Shown: piece after piece, positions 21,735-22,065 of the stretch | Position numbering within the stretch: the stretch's first letter is position 1 | How the letters are laid out: the number at the start of each line of letters is the position of its first letter | Virus record (IMG/VR): IMGVR_UViG_3300033153_011402 | Location: 1 to 22,065 of that record | Strand: one strand, 5' to 3' | Length of the DNA: 22,065 bases | Origin: a virus | The notes under the pieces: generated by a model | Told to the model about the DNA's origin: nothing | The model's input: only the letters and a program-made list of their open reading frames with translations | Database searches by the model: none | Position numbers and translations under genes: made by a program

Positions 21735-22038
21735 TAGACTGTCCATTGTAAGACCGCATAGCTTCTAATGCATCTTGATACAACTTCTCTAGAGCCTTTG
21801 CACCAGTTAAAGATTCAGCTTTTGCTTTTAGCAATTCATTCTCCTGTTTAAGTTTTTCTTTCTCAAGATCTTCTCGAGTTGAACCCAACTTCAGAAAATG
21901 TGTTATGACTTGTGACGACGCAGTTCCTTCTTCAAGTTGTGTCTCCGCCAAGTCTATCGCTAAACTTATAAGCTGGTTTTCTCTTGACTCTGGTGTCTTA
22001 GCGGAGGCTCTACTACGTCTTTTCTTGTCAGTAGCCAT
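21727..22038 (-). CDS. Putative terminase small subunit
   Basis: The product (103 residues from ATG 22038; two more from ATG 22044) belongs to a family found just upstream of HNH and large terminase genes in Gram-positive phages. I choose 22038 because AAAGGAGG is nine bases away, while 22044 would leave only three. A basic N terminus (KKRRSRASAKTPESRENQLI) is followed by LAIDLAETQLEEGTASSQVI, THFLKLGST, and a coiled-coil type helix (REDLEKEKLKQENELLKAKA) ending EAMRSYNGQS. A helical DNA-binding start plus coiled coil suits a small terminase, but no explicit helix-turn-helix can be proven by eye; an alternative is an accessory packaging protein. Confidence 0.55.
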   Translation of the reverse strand: MATDKKRRSRASAKTPESRENQLISLAIDLAETQLEEGTASSQVITHFLKLGSTREDLEKEKLKQENELLKAKAESLTGAKALEKLYQDALEAMRSYNGQSND

Positions 22039-22065
22039 AAACATTCACCTCCTTTAAGACCTGAT

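Overview
The window is a stretch of a tailed double-stranded DNA phage or prophage (Caudoviricetes, siphovirus type with an HK97-fold capsid). All 25 genes I accept lie on the minus strand and read from the right end to the left end in one almost unbroken run. Gaps are mostly a few to about 35 bases, and several neighbours share ATGA-type start/stop overlaps. The only larger gap is 116 bases (7882-7997). Low GC, strong AAGGAGG-type ribosome binding sites before most genes, and proteins of the type found in Clostridia/Bacilli phages point to a Bacillota host. TAA, TAG and TGA all serve as stops, so the code looks standard. No integrase, lysis, replication or host gene is present, so lytic phage and prophage cannot be told apart.

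Layout in transcription order. Packaging: a putative small terminase (22038), HNH endonuclease, SH3-like acidic protein, gp6-like connector, a small basic protein with an HYGxKGMKWGxR motif, and the large terminase (20229-18487). Accessory cassette (18467-13563): a 124-aa structural-type protein, a small CxxCxxCC metal-binding protein, a 958-aa protein with 23 copies of a 23-residue repeat around an inserted lectin-like domain, a 103-aa Ig/Fn3-like protein and a 324-aa fibre-type protein. Head: two more HYG-motif basic proteins, portal, and a fused prohead protease-major capsid protein with a possible internal start. Neck and tail: head closure, tail terminator, tail tube, a hairpin, two tail assembly chaperones, a TIM-barrel glycosidase-like protein, a gp10-like protein, tape measure, distal tail protein, and the first 27 codons of the next tail protein at the left edge.

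Together these genes cut and package DNA (terminases plus HNH), build and mature the capsid, join head to tail, and build a long flexible tail. The cassette between terminase and portal is the least ordinary part and probably supplies surface fibres or decorations. The best candidates for undescribed biology are the three basic proteins that share one N-terminal motif but little else, the repeat fibre translationally coupled to a CxxCxxCC protein, and the glycosidase-like protein between chaperones and tape measure.
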